Shown here in pieces: positions 1 to 6,513 of a stretch of 11,435 nt of DNA. The position numbers and the translations under genes were made by a program. Position 1 is the stretch's first letter, and each line of letters starts with the position of its first letter. Under the pieces are notes generated by a model. The model ran no database searches and had not been told where the DNA came from. It worked only from the letters and a program-made list of their open reading frames with translations. This DNA is from JBOIBN01 sp050739575 (lineage in GTDB: Bacteria > Pseudomonadota > Gammaproteobacteria > JAKDMP01): contig JBOIBN010000065.1 of assembly GCA_050739575.1 (NCBI GenBank), forward strand, positions 1-11,435. Reading direction: 5' to 3'.

Positions 1-233
1 AAGAGGACAAGCTGATCGTTTCGCGCGCGCGCAAGATTTCGCGCTTTCTCTCCCAGCCCTTCTTCGTCGCCGAGGTGTTCACCGGTTCGCCCGGCAAGTA
101 CGTCCCGCTCGCCGAGACCATCCGCGGCTTCAAGGGCATCGTCGAGGGCGAGTACGATTCGCTGCCGGAGCAGGCCTTCTACATGGTCGGCACCATTGAC
201 GAAGCGGTTGCGAAGGCGAAGGAAGCCGCCTAG
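1..233 (+). CDS. atpD: ATP synthase F1 subunit beta, C-terminal fragment (5' end outside window)
   Basis: This is the last 76 codons of the catalytic beta subunit of the F1Fo ATP synthase, which binds and turns over ATP in the alpha3beta3 headpiece on the cytoplasmic face of the inner membrane. Read from base 3, the translation begins EDKLIVSRARKISRFLSQPF, continues through the family's FTGSPGKYVPL stretch, and ends in an Ala/Lys-rich helix before TAG at 231-233. This C-terminal helical domain is highly conserved in proteobacterial beta subunits. The Walker A and DELSEED regions lie upstream, outside the window. The stop codon overlaps the GTG start of atpC by one base, so the two genes are translationally coupled parts of the atp operon. 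The identification is firm. Confidence 0.97.
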   Translation, partial: EDKLIVSRARKISRFLSQPFFVAEVFTGSPGKYVPLAETIRGFKGIVEGEYDSLPEQAFYMVGTIDEAVAKAKEAA

Positions 234-655
234 TGGCAACGATTCACGTCAACATCGTCAGTGCGAGCGAGGCCATCTTCGACGGCGACGCCGAAATGGT
301 CTTTGCACCGGCAGAGATGGGCGAAGTCGGCATCCTGCCGCGGCATACCCCGCTGCTTACCCGTCTTAAGCCGGGTGCGGTCCGGGTGCGTCTGGAGGGT
401 GGCGAGGAGCGGGAATTCTTCGTTACCGGCGGCTTGCTCGAAGTGCAGCCGCACGAAGTTTCGGTGCTGGCCGACACGCTGATGCGTGCGCGTGATCTGG
501 ACGAACAGGCCGCACGCGAAGCCAAGGCGCGGGCGGAAGAAAGTCTCGCCGGCAAACACGGGGACATCGATCTCGAACGCGCCCGCGAAGAGCTGATACA
601 GGCCGAGGCGCAACTGCGCATGATCGAGGATCTGCACCGCGACCGCCGCGCCTGA
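233..655 (+). CDS. atpC: ATP synthase F1 subunit epsilon
   Basis: This encodes a 140-aa epsilon subunit, part of the central rotor stalk that couples proton flow to catalysis and can inhibit ATP hydrolysis. The N-terminal beta-sandwich (about residues 1-85) carries the family hallmark EMGEVGILPRHTPLLTRLKPG at about 28-48. The C-terminal part (about 88-138) is a charged, Ala/Glu/Arg-rich helical hairpin, as expected for the inhibitory domain. Length is normal for the family. The start is GTG, sharing its G with the atpD stop (TAGTG), preceded by an AAGGAAG Shine-Dalgarno-like sequence (219-225) inside atpD. No better in-frame start is available. It is the last gene of the atp operon; the hairpin cluster downstream probably ends the transcript. 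Confidence 0.97.
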   Translation: MATIHVNIVSASEAIFDGDAEMVFAPAEMGEVGILPRHTPLLTRLKPGAVRVRLEGGEEREFFVTGGLLEVQPHEVSVLADTLMRARDLDEQAAREAKARAEESLAGKHGDIDLERAREELIQAEAQLRMIEDLHRDRRA

Positions 656-665
656 ACGACGGCGT

Positions 666-681
666 CCGCGCCGCGGCGCGG
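666..681. repeat. 16-bp GC-rich perfect palindrome after atpC
   Basis: Bases 666-681 form a perfect palindrome, CCGCGCCGCGGCGCGG, eleven bases after the atpC stop. It could fold as a compact hairpin in the mRNA. It is followed by an A-rich run rather than T residues, so it is not a textbook rho-independent terminator; it might protect the 3' end of the message or simply reflect base composition. Confidence 0.5.
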
Positions 682-748
682 AAAACCCGAAATCAAAAAA
701 GTTTCCCTGCTTTACCGGCAGACGGATCGGCGTGACCGGCCGGATTAA

Positions 749-775
749 GGAACCTCTGGTTTATTCAGAGGTTCC
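749..775 (+). terminator. Hairpin downstream of atpC, possible terminator
   Basis: A perfect 10-bp stem GGAACCTCTG/CAGAGGTTCC closes a 7-base loop (GTTTATT). It is the first strong hairpin of the element after the atp operon. There is no T-run after it, so any role in termination would be weak or processing-related. Confidence 0.35.
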
Positions 776-864
776 GTGTGGCGCATGGACGCGCCACCGC
801 GAATCGAGCACGCGAGTGCTTGATTCGGCGTAAGGCGAGTCCGGACATGTGCCGGACTCGTCGT

Positions 865-901
865 CTCTGAGCAATTCACGGACGAATTGCTCAGAGTTTC
901 C
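865..901 (+). terminator. 13-bp hairpin with short T-rich tail between convergent genes
   Basis: A perfect 13-bp stem CTCTGAGCAATTC/GAATTGCTCAGAG (865-877 and 884-896) with a 6-base loop, followed by TTTCCTTAATT. It is the strongest hairpin in the window and lies between the convergent atpC (plus) and the minus-strand membrane gene. It is the best candidate for the terminator of the atp operon, though the T-tract is interrupted. On the minus strand no T-run follows. Confidence 0.45.
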
Positions 902-1426
902 TTAATTCAGCTCGTGCACCAGCAGGAACCAGGCGTTGCGGGTAGCGGATACCAGCAGGGAGATAGTGCCCGCGAATATGAAAAACCAGTAGTCGATGAC
1001 TGTCACGTCAACATTTTGCAGCATGGCAATCGCGCCGATGAGGAGCAGCGCGCGGGCCATGACGGAGATGCCCATGCGGATGAAGAAATATCGCCTGTGC
1101 TCGCTCACATTCCTGTCGTGAAGGCTCCCCATCAGCGGCTTGCGCAGTTGCACGATGCCGAGAATCGTGAGTACTGTCAGCATGGTACCGAGCACTTCAT
1201 GATCGGTATGGGGCACGATACAGAAGAAGGCAATAAACAGGATCAGCAGGAAGTCGGCAAACGTGTGCAGGGCCAGCCGCTTGAGATTGGCCTTGGACGC
1301 TTCGGCGAACTGGTGCACATGCAGCGACAAGGCCAGGAACAGGAGCCCGGCGAAGGTGGCGCATACCGCGGCCATCGTCATGAAGAACGGCTGCCAGGAC
1401 ACGAGTTGCTGCTGGAAATCGTCCAT
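902..1426 (-). CDS. Small multi-pass inner-membrane protein of unknown function
   Basis: This encodes a 174-aa protein with about four to five hydrophobic segments (residues roughly 12-36, 53-71, 78-95, 114-136 and 145-165) joined by short charged loops such as LRKPLMG and the LHDRNVSEHRRY loop. It begins MDDFQQQLVSWQPFF and resembles, from memory, uncharacterised small bacterial membrane proteins with a Trp-rich amphipathic start and an AGLLFLALSL first helix; no function is known to me. The ATG at 1424-1426 is preceded by a GGATGGGG Shine-Dalgarno-like sequence. The same frame stays open far upstream, but that part is antisense to the DUF748 gene and is not coding. The TAA stop lies in the terminal repeat of the adjacent palindromic element, so the native C-terminus may have been altered. 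It is divergent from the DUF748 gene and convergent with atpC. Confidence 0.75.
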   Translation of the reverse strand: MDDFQQQLVSWQPFFMTMAAVCATFAGLLFLALSLHVHQFAEASKANLKRLALHTFADFLLILFIAFFCIVPHTDHEVLGTMLTVLTILGIVQLRKPLMGSLHDRNVSEHRRYFFIRMGISVMARALLLIGAIAMLQNVDVTVIDYWFFIFAGTISLLVSATRNAWFLLVHELN

Positions 1427-1459
1427 GCCCCATCCACCCTTTGTGTGCGCCGCCGACGA

Positions 1460-1465
1460 AGTATA
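1460..1465 (-). promoter_or_regulatory. Candidate -10 box for the membrane protein gene
   Basis: On the minus strand, TATACT (5 of 6 matches to TATAAT) lies 34 bases ahead of the ATG, in an AT-richer patch of the divergent intergenic region (1427-1591). No clear TTGACA-like -35 box is seen at 16-18 bp spacing, so this is a weak call. Confidence 0.3.
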
Positions 1466-1539
1466 AGCGAATCGTGGCATGTATGTATTTCGCGCTTTCG
1501 CTTGCGCACGTCCCTTTCCCGCGGCCTGCGCCCGGCAGT

Positions 1540-1569
1540 TTGAACTGCGGCTTGCATTGGCGGTAACAT
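1540..1569 (+). promoter_or_regulatory. Candidate promoter for the DUF748 gene
   Basis: TTGAAC (1540-1545) and TAACAT (1564-1569) are separated by 18 bp, each matching the sigma70 consensus at four of six positions. Transcription would start about 15 bases before the TTG start codon, giving a very short leader. The position fits, the match is modest. Confidence 0.3.
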
Positions 1570-1591
1570 TGGAGAACGCCTCTGCGCGGGT

Positions 1592-2749
1592 TTGGCTACG
1601 AACGTAAAAAGAAATCGGCGGCTGCTCATCGCGATCGGCATCGTGCTGGTCGTGCTGATCGGACTGCGCATTGCGCTTCCCTACATCGTCAAGGATTATC
1701 TCAATAAGACGCTGGCGCACATGGGCCAGTACCACGGCCACGTCGCCGACGTGACCATGAATCTCTGGCGCGGTGCCTATGACGTCGACGGACTTACGAT
1801 CATGAAGGAAACCGGCAAGGTTCCGATTCCGCTGCTCGACGCTCCCGTCATCGATATTTCCCTCAGCTGGAGCGCGCTCTTCCACGGCGCCATCGTCTCG
1901 GATGTCAGTTTCGAACGACCCACGCTCAACTTCGTCGATGCGGCGCACAAGGCCGACAAGCAGAGCGGTGGCGGCGTGGACTGGCGCAAGCAGCTCGACA
2001 AGCTGCTCCCTATTCACCTCAACCAGCTTGAGGTGGACAACGGAAACGTGACCTTTCACAACTTCCAATCGAAACCCACGGTGGATCTCGAGGCCACCGA
2101 TGTGCACCTGCTCGTCCTTAACCTGACCAACGTGCGCGACGAGAACGGCAAGCGCGTCGCGACGCTTACGGCAACGGCGAACGTGCTCGGCGGCGCGCCG
2201 CTCGACACCCAGGCCCACTTCGATCCCTTCAGCCACTTCCAGAATTTCGACTTCCGGCTGCGCCTGCGCAACATGCAGCTCACCCATCTGAACGATTTTG
2301 TGCGGGCCTACGCCCATCTCGACTTTGCCGGCGGCAACGGCGACTTCGTGATGCAGCTCGAGGCACGCAACGGGATGCTCAACGGCTACGCCAAGCCGCT
2401 GATCCACGACATGGACATCTTCAGCTGGAAGCAGGACGTGGAGCAGGAGCACGAGAATCCGTTCGAGGTCGCCTGGCAGATGCTCGCCGGCGCCATCGGA
2501 TGGATATTCGAAAACCATTCCAAGAACCAGTTTGCAACCCGGGTGCCGATCAGCGGCCGGATCGACAACAAAAACATCAGCACCTTCGACGCTATCATGG
2601 GCGTCCTGCGCAACGCCTTCATCGAGGCCTACAAGCCGAACTTCGAGCATCTCAAGCCGCCGCCGGGGAAGGGAGACGTCAAGGGCAATTCGCCGGCGCC
2701 GCCGCCGGCCACCGGTCGGTCGGAAGGACAAGCCGCCCCGGGTCCATAA
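1592..2749 (+). CDS. DUF748 / AsmA-like periplasmic protein with N-terminal anchor
   Basis: This encodes 385 aa. Residues 1-9 are basic, 11-29 form one hydrophobic helix (LLIAIGIVLVVLIGL), and the rest is soluble and beta-rich, so the protein is probably tethered to the inner membrane and faces the periplasm. The GAYDVDGLTI motif (61-70) and the DVSFERPTLNFV motif (about 104-115) are typical of DUF748 proteins, relatives of the AsmA/TamB group linked to outer-membrane biogenesis and lipid transport. That family role is general knowledge; nothing here proves it for this gene. The last 30 residues are Pro/Gly-rich and look disordered. The TTG start is the only plausible start codon after the in-frame stop at 1541-1543; its ribosome binding site is poor (GGAG at 1571-1574 is too far). 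It is divergent from the membrane gene and lies 80 bp before glmU. Confidence 0.8.
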   Translation: MATNVKRNRRLLIAIGIVLVVLIGLRIALPYIVKDYLNKTLAHMGQYHGHVADVTMNLWRGAYDVDGLTIMKETGKVPIPLLDAPVIDISLSWSALFHGAIVSDVSFERPTLNFVDAAHKADKQSGGGVDWRKQLDKLLPIHLNQLEVDNGNVTFHNFQSKPTVDLEATDVHLLVLNLTNVRDENGKRVATLTATANVLGGAPLDTQAHFDPFSHFQNFDFRLRLRNMQLTHLNDFVRAYAHLDFAGGNGDFVMQLEARNGMLNGYAKPLIHDMDIFSWKQDVEQEHENPFEVAWQMLAGAIGWIFENHSKNQFATRVPISGRIDNKNISTFDAIMGVLRNAFIEAYKPNFEHLKPPPGKGDVKGNSPAPPPATGRSEGQAAPGP

Positions 2750-2754
2750 CCCGT

Positions 2755-2788
2755 CATCCGGCGAGCAGATGCCCGCCGGCGCCGGATG
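2755..2788. repeat. Inverted repeat between the DUF748 gene and glmU
   Basis: CATCCGGCG (2755-2763) and CGCCGGATG (2780-2788) form a perfect 9-bp stem with a 16-base loop just after the DUF748 stop codon. It is not followed by a T-run. It may be a weak terminator, a processing structure or part of the glmU leader. Confidence 0.4.
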
Positions 2789-2829
2789 CGGTATCGTGTT
2801 CAGCCGGACAGGCAAGCGCAAGTCGGCCC

Positions 2830-4200
2830 ATGTCTCTTAATGTCGTGATCCTCGCTGCCGGCGAGGGCAAGCGGATGCACTCCACGCGGCCCAAGGTGCT
2901 CGCGCCGCTTGCCGGTGCGCCGCTGCTCGCTCATGTGCTCGCCGCCGCCCGCACCCTCGAACCCGGACGGATCGTGCTCGTCGCCGCGCCCGACGGCGGA
3001 TCGCTCCGCGCGGCGTTTCCGGATCGCGATCTGCAGTGGGCCGAACAGAAGGAGCGGCTCGGAACCGCCGATGCCCTGGCCGCAGCCTTGCCGTTGTTGC
3101 CCGCTGCGGGCAGCGTGCTCGTGCTCTATGGCGACGTGCCGCTCATCCGGACGCAAACGCTCGTCCCTCTCGCAGCCGCCGCCGATGAAGGCGCGCTTGC
3201 GCTGCTCACCGTCCGCTTCCCGGATCCGCAGGGCTACGGGCGCATCGTGCGCAATGCCGCGGGCGCGATCGAGCGCATCGTCGAGGAACGCGATGCAAGC
3301 GCCGCCGAGCGCGCCATTACCGAAGTCAACACCGGCGTCATCGTCGCGCCGGCGCAAAAGTTGCGCGAGTGGCTGCCGCGCATCGGCAAGGACAACGTGC
3401 AGGGCGAGTATTACCTGACCGATGTGGTCGCGCTTGCGATCGGCGACAACATTGCGGTGCGCGCGATCGAGGCGGCCGACGCCGGCGAAACCCGTGGCGT
3501 CAATAACCGGCTTGAACTCGCCGCCGCGGAGACCGAGCTGCGTCGTCGGCGTGCCCGCGAACTGATGGCGGCAGGCGCCGTGCTCGCCGATCCGGCGCGC
3601 ATAGATCTGCGTGGACGTGTGGTCTGTGGGCACGACGTTTTCATCGACGTGAACACGGTGTTCGAGGGCAGCGTCGAACTGGGCGACGACGTTCGTATCG
3701 GCGCGGGGGTAATTATTCGCGATTCCGTCGTCGGTGCCGGAACGGAAATCCGCTCGTACAGCATCGTCGAGCATGCGCGCGTTGGCGCGAACGCGATCAT
3801 CGGTCCATACGCACGGCTGCGCCCCGGCAGCGAACTCGCGGATGAAACTCACGTCGGCAACTTTGTCGAGGTCAAGAATACGAAACTCGGACGCGGCAGC
3901 AAGGCCAACCATCTCGCCTATCTCGGCGATGCGGAAATCGGCGAGCGGGTGAACGTGGGGGCGGGCGTCATCACCTGCAACTATGACGGCGCGCGAAAAC
4001 ACAAGACCGTCATCGGCGACGACGCTTTCATAGGCTCGGACTGTCCCCTGGTCGCGCCGGTCGAGATCGGTGCAGGGGCAACCATCGGTGCCGGTTCGAC
4101 CATTACCGAGGACGTGCCCGCCGACACGCTGACTATTGCCCGCGCGCCCCAAACGATCGTGAAAGGCTGGAAACGACCGAAGAAGAAGGATAAGGAATGA
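2830..4200 (+). CDS. glmU: Bifunctional N-acetylglucosamine-1-phosphate uridyltransferase / glucosamine-1-phosphate acetyltransferase
   Basis: GlmU makes UDP-N-acetylglucosamine for peptidoglycan and lipopolysaccharide in the cytoplasm, acetylating glucosamine-1-phosphate and then transferring UMP from UTP. The protein is 456 aa, the same as E. coli GlmU. The N-terminal uridyltransferase domain (about 1-228) shows LAAGEGKRM (8-16), PKVL (21-24), YGDVPL (100-105, with the metal-binding Asp at 102) and GVNNR (223-227). The C-terminal half (about 250-440) is a left-handed beta-helix of hexapeptide repeats (for example IGAGVI, VGAGTEI, IGAGATIGAGSTI), with RPG (331-333), KNTKLG, HLAYLGD (catalytic His 361) and NYDG (384-387). 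The ATG was chosen because the family starts exactly here; the frame is open upstream to about 2500 but only as a shadow of the DUF748 gene. No strong Shine-Dalgarno sequence is visible. Confidence 0.98.
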   Translation: MSLNVVILAAGEGKRMHSTRPKVLAPLAGAPLLAHVLAAARTLEPGRIVLVAAPDGGSLRAAFPDRDLQWAEQKERLGTADALAAALPLLPAAGSVLVLYGDVPLIRTQTLVPLAAAADEGALALLTVRFPDPQGYGRIVRNAAGAIERIVEERDASAAERAITEVNTGVIVAPAQKLREWLPRIGKDNVQGEYYLTDVVALAIGDNIAVRAIEAADAGETRGVNNRLELAAAETELRRRRARELMAAGAVLADPARIDLRGRVVCGHDVFIDVNTVFEGSVELGDDVRIGAGVIIRDSVVGAGTEIRSYSIVEHARVGANAIIGPYARLRPGSELADETHVGNFVEVKNTKLGRGSKANHLAYLGDAEIGERVNVGAGVITCNYDGARKHKTVIGDDAFIGSDCPLVAPVEIGAGATIGAGSTITEDVPADTLTIARAPQTIVKGWKRPKKKDKE

Positions 4201-4205
4201 GAAGT

Positions 4206-4262
4206 GATAGGAGAGAAGCGAGCAGCAAAATGGAGATCGCGCAGCGATACCACGCTCCTATC
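4206..4262 (+). terminator. Long-loop hairpin after glmU, possible terminator
   Basis: GATAGGAG (4206-4213) pairs perfectly with CTCCTATC (4255-4262), and inside the loop ATCGC/GCGAT (4236-4240 and 4244-4248) makes a second small hairpin. It is followed by a pyrimidine run, CTTTCTTCGATTT. Its place right after the glmU stop suggests partial termination, but the long loop makes this uncertain. Confidence 0.35.
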
Positions 4263-4325
4263 CTTTCTTCGATTTCCCGTTGGGTGCGCCCGAGCACGGC
4301 AAGGCTTTGGGCTTGCGCCCGAAAG

Positions 4326-4350
4326 GGAGGCGGACAGGACGTCCGCCTCC
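4326..4350. repeat. Perfect 10-bp stem-loop in the glmU-glmS spacer
   Basis: GGAGGCGGAC (4326-4335) and GTCCGCCTCC (4341-4350) form a perfect 10-bp stem around the loop AGGAC. No T-run follows. It looks like part of a palindromic intergenic repeat rather than a terminator. Confidence 0.6.
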
Positions 4351-4428
4351 GGCCGTTGCCGCAGGACAGCGGCATCGGCCGGCGCGGGAACCAAAGCCGC
4401 GGAGCGCAGGATCAGTCGCACCCGTCGG

Positions 4429-4477
4429 GCGTCCTTTCTTTTCGTCTCTTTTCTTTGGACGAGCAAAGAAAAGAGAC
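4429..4477. repeat. Dispersed-repeat-like 13-bp inverted repeat upstream of glmS
   Basis: TCTCTTTTCTTTG (4445-4457) and CAAAGAAAAGAGA (4464-4476) form a perfect 13-bp stem with loop GACGAG, preceded by GGCGTCCTTTCTTTTC (4429-4444). From memory, very similar units (TTTTCTTTGGACGAGCAAAG and variants) recur in intergenic DNA of Xanthomonadaceae and some Betaproteobacteria, usually without assigned function. The stem is A/T-rich within a GC-rich spacer and would form on either strand. It could also act as a roadblock or processing site in a glmU-glmS transcript. The repeat status is inferred and needs a genome-wide search. Confidence 0.6.
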
Positions 4478-4573
4478 CCCCGCCGGAGGCGATTTGCGCA
4501 CGAAGCAAGCAAAAACCAATTCCGCGCCGCAGGCACAAACGATCATTCCGATCCGCGTAAGAAGTAAGACTTT

Positions 4574-6409
4574 ATGTGCGGAATAGTCGGCGGCATCGGC
4601 GCGCGCGATCTCGTGCCCGTCCTCATGGAAGGGCTACGCCGTCTCGAATACCGCGGCTACGATTCCGCCGGCATCGTCGTGCGCGCGGATGATGGGCATC
4701 TCGAACGCCGCCGCGCGGTAGGCAAGGTGCACATGCTGGAAGAGAAGCTGGAGGAACATCCGCTCGCCGGCAGGTTGGGCATGGCGCATACCCGTTGGGC
4801 GACGCACGGTGCGCCGCGCGAGAACAACGCGCATCCGCACATCTCGCACGACGAGTTGGCGATCGTTCACAACGGCATCATCGAGAACCACGAGGCGCTG
4901 CGCGCGGAACTCGTCGAAGCCGGCTACTGCTTCGAATCGGAAACCGACACCGAGACCGTCGCCCATTGCATCCATCGCGAAATGCAGGCGGGCGCCTCGC
5001 TTTCCGAAGCCGTGCGCGGCACCGCGAACCGGCTCGAAGGCGCCTACGCGCTGGTCGCGCTGTCCGCGAGAGATCCCGACACGCTGGTCGCGGCGCGCAT
5101 AGGCTGTCCCGTCGTCGTCGGTCGGGGCATCGGCGAAAACTACGCCGCCTCCGACGTCATGGCGCTTCTGCCGGTTACGCGCCGGTTTCAGTTCCTGGAA
5201 GACGGTGACGTTGCGACACTGACCCGTGAGGGTGTCGTCGTGCATGACCTCGATGGCAAACGAATCGATCGTCCGATCAAGGAAAGCACGCTCGCGCCCG
5301 ACGCCGCCGACCGCGGCGAATACCGTCACTTCATGGCGAAGGAAATCTTCGAGCAGCCGCGTGCGATCGGGGAAACGCTGGAGGAACGCCTCGCCGGCGG
5401 ACGCGTGCTCGAGGCTGCCTTCGGCTATACGGCGGTGGAAATATTCGAAAAAGTGCAGGCCGTGCACATCGTCGCCTGCGGCACGAGCTATCACGCAGGC
5501 CTCGTCGCGCGTCAGCTGATCGAGAACCTCGCCGGTATTCCGGTGAGCGTCGAAGTGGCGAGCGAATACCGCTACCGCAAACCGGTCGTCACGCACGGCA
5601 CGCTTTTCGTCACCGTGTCGCAGTCCGGCGAGACGCTCGACACGGTCTCGGCGCTGCGCATGGCCAAGACGCTCGGCTATGTCGGCGCGCTCACCATCTG
5701 CAACGTGCCCGAATCCTCATTGGTGCGCGACTCCGAGCTGGTGCTGATGACGCGCGCCGGTCCCGAGATCGGAGTCGCCTCGACCAAGGCCTTCACGACG
5801 CAACTCGTCGCGCTCATGCTGCTCACGGTCGTCCTCGCCCGCCGGCACGGACTCACGAAGGAACGCGAGGCTGAACTCGTGCGCGAACTTACGGCGCTGC
5901 CCGCGAGAGTCGAAGCCGCGCTCGGCTTGAGCGACAGGATCGCGGAGATCGCGGAACTCTTCGTTTCCAAAGAACACGCGTTATTCCTCGGGCGCGAAGC
6001 TGCCCTTCCGATCGCGCTCGAAGGCGCGCTCAAGTTGAAGGAAATCTCCTACATCCACGCCGAGGCCTATCCGGCGGGCGAACTCAAGCACGGACCGCTC
6101 GCGCTGGTGGACGAGGAGATGCCGGTCGTTGCCGTCGCACCCAACGACGAGACGCTGGAGAAGCTGCGCTCGAACCTCGCCGAGGTGCGCGCCCGCGGCG
6201 GCGAGCTGATCGTGTTCGCAGACGAACAGGCGGGCATCGAAGAGGAGCCCGGCGTTCGCGTGATCGGGATACCCGCGGCGCGGGGGCTGTTCCTGGATCC
6301 GGTGACCTATACGATTCCGCTGCAGTTGCTCGCGTATCACGTGGCGGTGCTCAAGGGGACGGATGTGGATCAGCCGAGGAATTTGGCGAAATCGGTGACG
6401 GTGGAATAA
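4574..6409 (+). CDS. glmS: Glutamine--fructose-6-phosphate aminotransferase (isomerizing)
   Basis: GlmS makes glucosamine-6-phosphate from fructose-6-phosphate and glutamine, the first committed step toward UDP-N-acetylglucosamine in the cytoplasm. The 611-aa length is normal. The N-terminal class II glutamine amidotransferase domain (about 1-240) begins MCGIVG, with Cys2 as the nucleophile after Met removal, and has HTRWATHG (72-79), HNGIIENH (99-106) and ESETDTETV (121-129). Two SIS sugar-isomerase domains follow: ACGTSYHAG (301-309), SQSGET (349-354) and ASTKAFTTQ (402-410) in the first, then a helix with ISYIHAEAYPAGELKHGPLA near residues 488-507. The C-terminus ends NLAKSVTVE as in most bacteria. 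The ATG is set by the absolute need for Cys2; its Shine-Dalgarno is weak (AAGAAGTAAG). It works in one pathway with glmU upstream. Confidence 0.98.
   Translation: MCGIVGGIGARDLVPVLMEGLRRLEYRGYDSAGIVVRADDGHLERRRAVGKVHMLEEKLEEHPLAGRLGMAHTRWATHGAPRENNAHPHISHDELAIVHNGIIENHEALRAELVEAGYCFESETDTETVAHCIHREMQAGASLSEAVRGTANRLEGAYALVALSARDPDTLVAARIGCPVVVGRGIGENYAASDVMALLPVTRRFQFLEDGDVATLTREGVVVHDLDGKRIDRPIKESTLAPDAADRGEYRHFMAKEIFEQPRAIGETLEERLAGGRVLEAAFGYTAVEIFEKVQAVHIVACGTSYHAGLVARQLIENLAGIPVSVEVASEYRYRKPVVTHGTLFVTVSQSGETLDTVSALRMAKTLGYVGALTICNVPESSLVRDSELVLMTRAGPEIGVASTKAFTTQLVALMLLTVVLARRHGLTKEREAELVRELTALPARVEAALGLSDRIAEIAELFVSKEHALFLGREAALPIALEGALKLKEISYIHAEAYPAGELKHGPLALVDEEMPVVAVAPNDETLEKLRSNLAEVRARGGELIVFADEQAGIEEEPGVRVIGIPAARGLFLDPVTYTIPLQLLAYHVAVLKGTDVDQPRNLAKSVTVE
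6365..6409 (+). other. attTn7-type recognition sequence at the glmS 3' end
   Basis: The last 15 codons of glmS including the stop (VDQPRNLAKSVTVE) are conserved as in E. coli, where this DNA is bound by the Tn7 target selector TnsD and insertion occurs about 25 bp beyond the stop. The nucleotide sequence GCGAAATCGGTGACGGTGGAATAA is close to the E. coli site as I remember it. The site is therefore present, but the bases that follow (6410-6513) show no TGT-type Tn7 end and no transposase gene is in the window. It marks a known integration hotspot, not proof of a Tn7 event. Confidence 0.55.
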
Positions 6410-6513
6410 GAGGCCGCGCTTCGGACGGAACAAACGGGGCCTACAACCCTATCGGGGAGAGGAATAGCAGCAATTCGGTTTTTGGCGACCAAGCTTGATT
6501 TGAGCTGAGAAAA
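6410..6513 (+). promoter_or_regulatory. Spacer between glmS and the acquired operon
   Basis: This 104-bp spacer must hold the glmS terminator and the promoter of the downstream operon, if they exist. AGGCC (6411-6415) and GGCCT (6438-6442) could form a weak stem. The last 50 bases become AT-rich (TTCGGTTTTTGG, TTGATTTGAG), as promoters of acquired genes often are, but I see no convincing -35/-10 pair. No direct repeat of the glmS end was noticed further right within the window. Confidence 0.3.

Larger units (their letters stand above)
745..905. mobile_element. MITE-like multi-hairpin palindromic element
   Basis: A 161-bp non-coding unit bounded by inverted ends: TTAAGGAACCTCTG (745-758) and CAGAGTTTCCTTAA (892-905), which are complementary at 13 of 14 positions. 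Between and including the ends are five consecutive hairpins: 749-775 (10-bp stem), 778-797 (7 bp), 800-827 (11 bp with one G-T pair), 836-860 (9 bp) and 865-896 (13-bp perfect stem). This density of structure with terminal inverted repeats is typical of miniature inverted-repeat elements or composite palindromic units. No convincing target-site duplication is visible; the flanks CGGA/TTCA extend the inverted symmetry weakly. The right end supplies the stop codon of the minus-strand membrane gene. Whether it is mobile or repeated in the genome cannot be judged from one copy. Confidence 0.6.
4201..4573. other. Repeat-rich glmU-glmS intergenic spacer, no gene supported
   Basis: This 373-bp stretch separates glmU from glmS. 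It holds three notable inverted repeats (4206-4262, 4326-4350 and 4445-4476, listed separately) and several short open frames on both strands. Those translate into Arg/Ser/Pro-rich, low-complexity sequence with no family resemblance, and they overlap each other, so I call none. The glmS promoter, if separate from the glmU transcript, would lie in the last 100 bases (about 4480-4573), which are AT-richer, but I see no convincing box pair. I see no glmS ribozyme here; that element is known from Gram-positive bacteria. Confidence 0.7.

Noticed and set aside
745..905. A CRISPR array
   Set aside because: The structure is a set of different hairpins with inverted ends, not regularly spaced direct repeats with unique spacers.
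887..1543. A 218-codon plus-strand frame opposite the membrane gene
   Set aside because: Its translation is Gln/His/Glu-rich with no hydrophobic or domain pattern, whereas the minus strand gives a clear membrane protein.
902..2821. A 639-codon open frame on the minus strand covering the whole membrane gene and antisense to the DUF748 gene
   Set aside because: Only the last 174 codons look like a protein (membrane helices, good start). The upstream part is Val/His/Asp/Glu-rich antisense of a well-supported plus-strand gene, a common artefact in GC-rich DNA.
2500..2829. Upstream extension of the glmU frame by 110 codons
   Set aside because: It overlaps the DUF748 gene in another frame, and the family N-terminus (MSLNVVILAAGEGKRM) fits the ATG at 2830 exactly.
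2800..4152. 450-codon minus-strand frame opposite glmU
   Set aside because: It is antisense to an unambiguous glmU and its translation resembles no protein family.
4201..4573. A glmS-type ribozyme or other metabolite riboswitch upstream of glmS
   Set aside because: That ribozyme is known from Gram-positive bacteria, and I see only simple stem-loops here with no conserved core.
4197..4586. Small plus-strand frames of 95 to 129 codons and minus-strand frames in the glmU-glmS spacer
   Set aside because: They overlap each other, run into glmS, pass through stem-loops and translate into Arg/Pro/Ser-rich low-complexity sequence.
6410..6513. A Tn7-like transposon end just after glmS
   Set aside because: No TGT terminus or repeated 20-odd-bp TnsB-type sites are visible where the end should be, and no tns gene is in the window.
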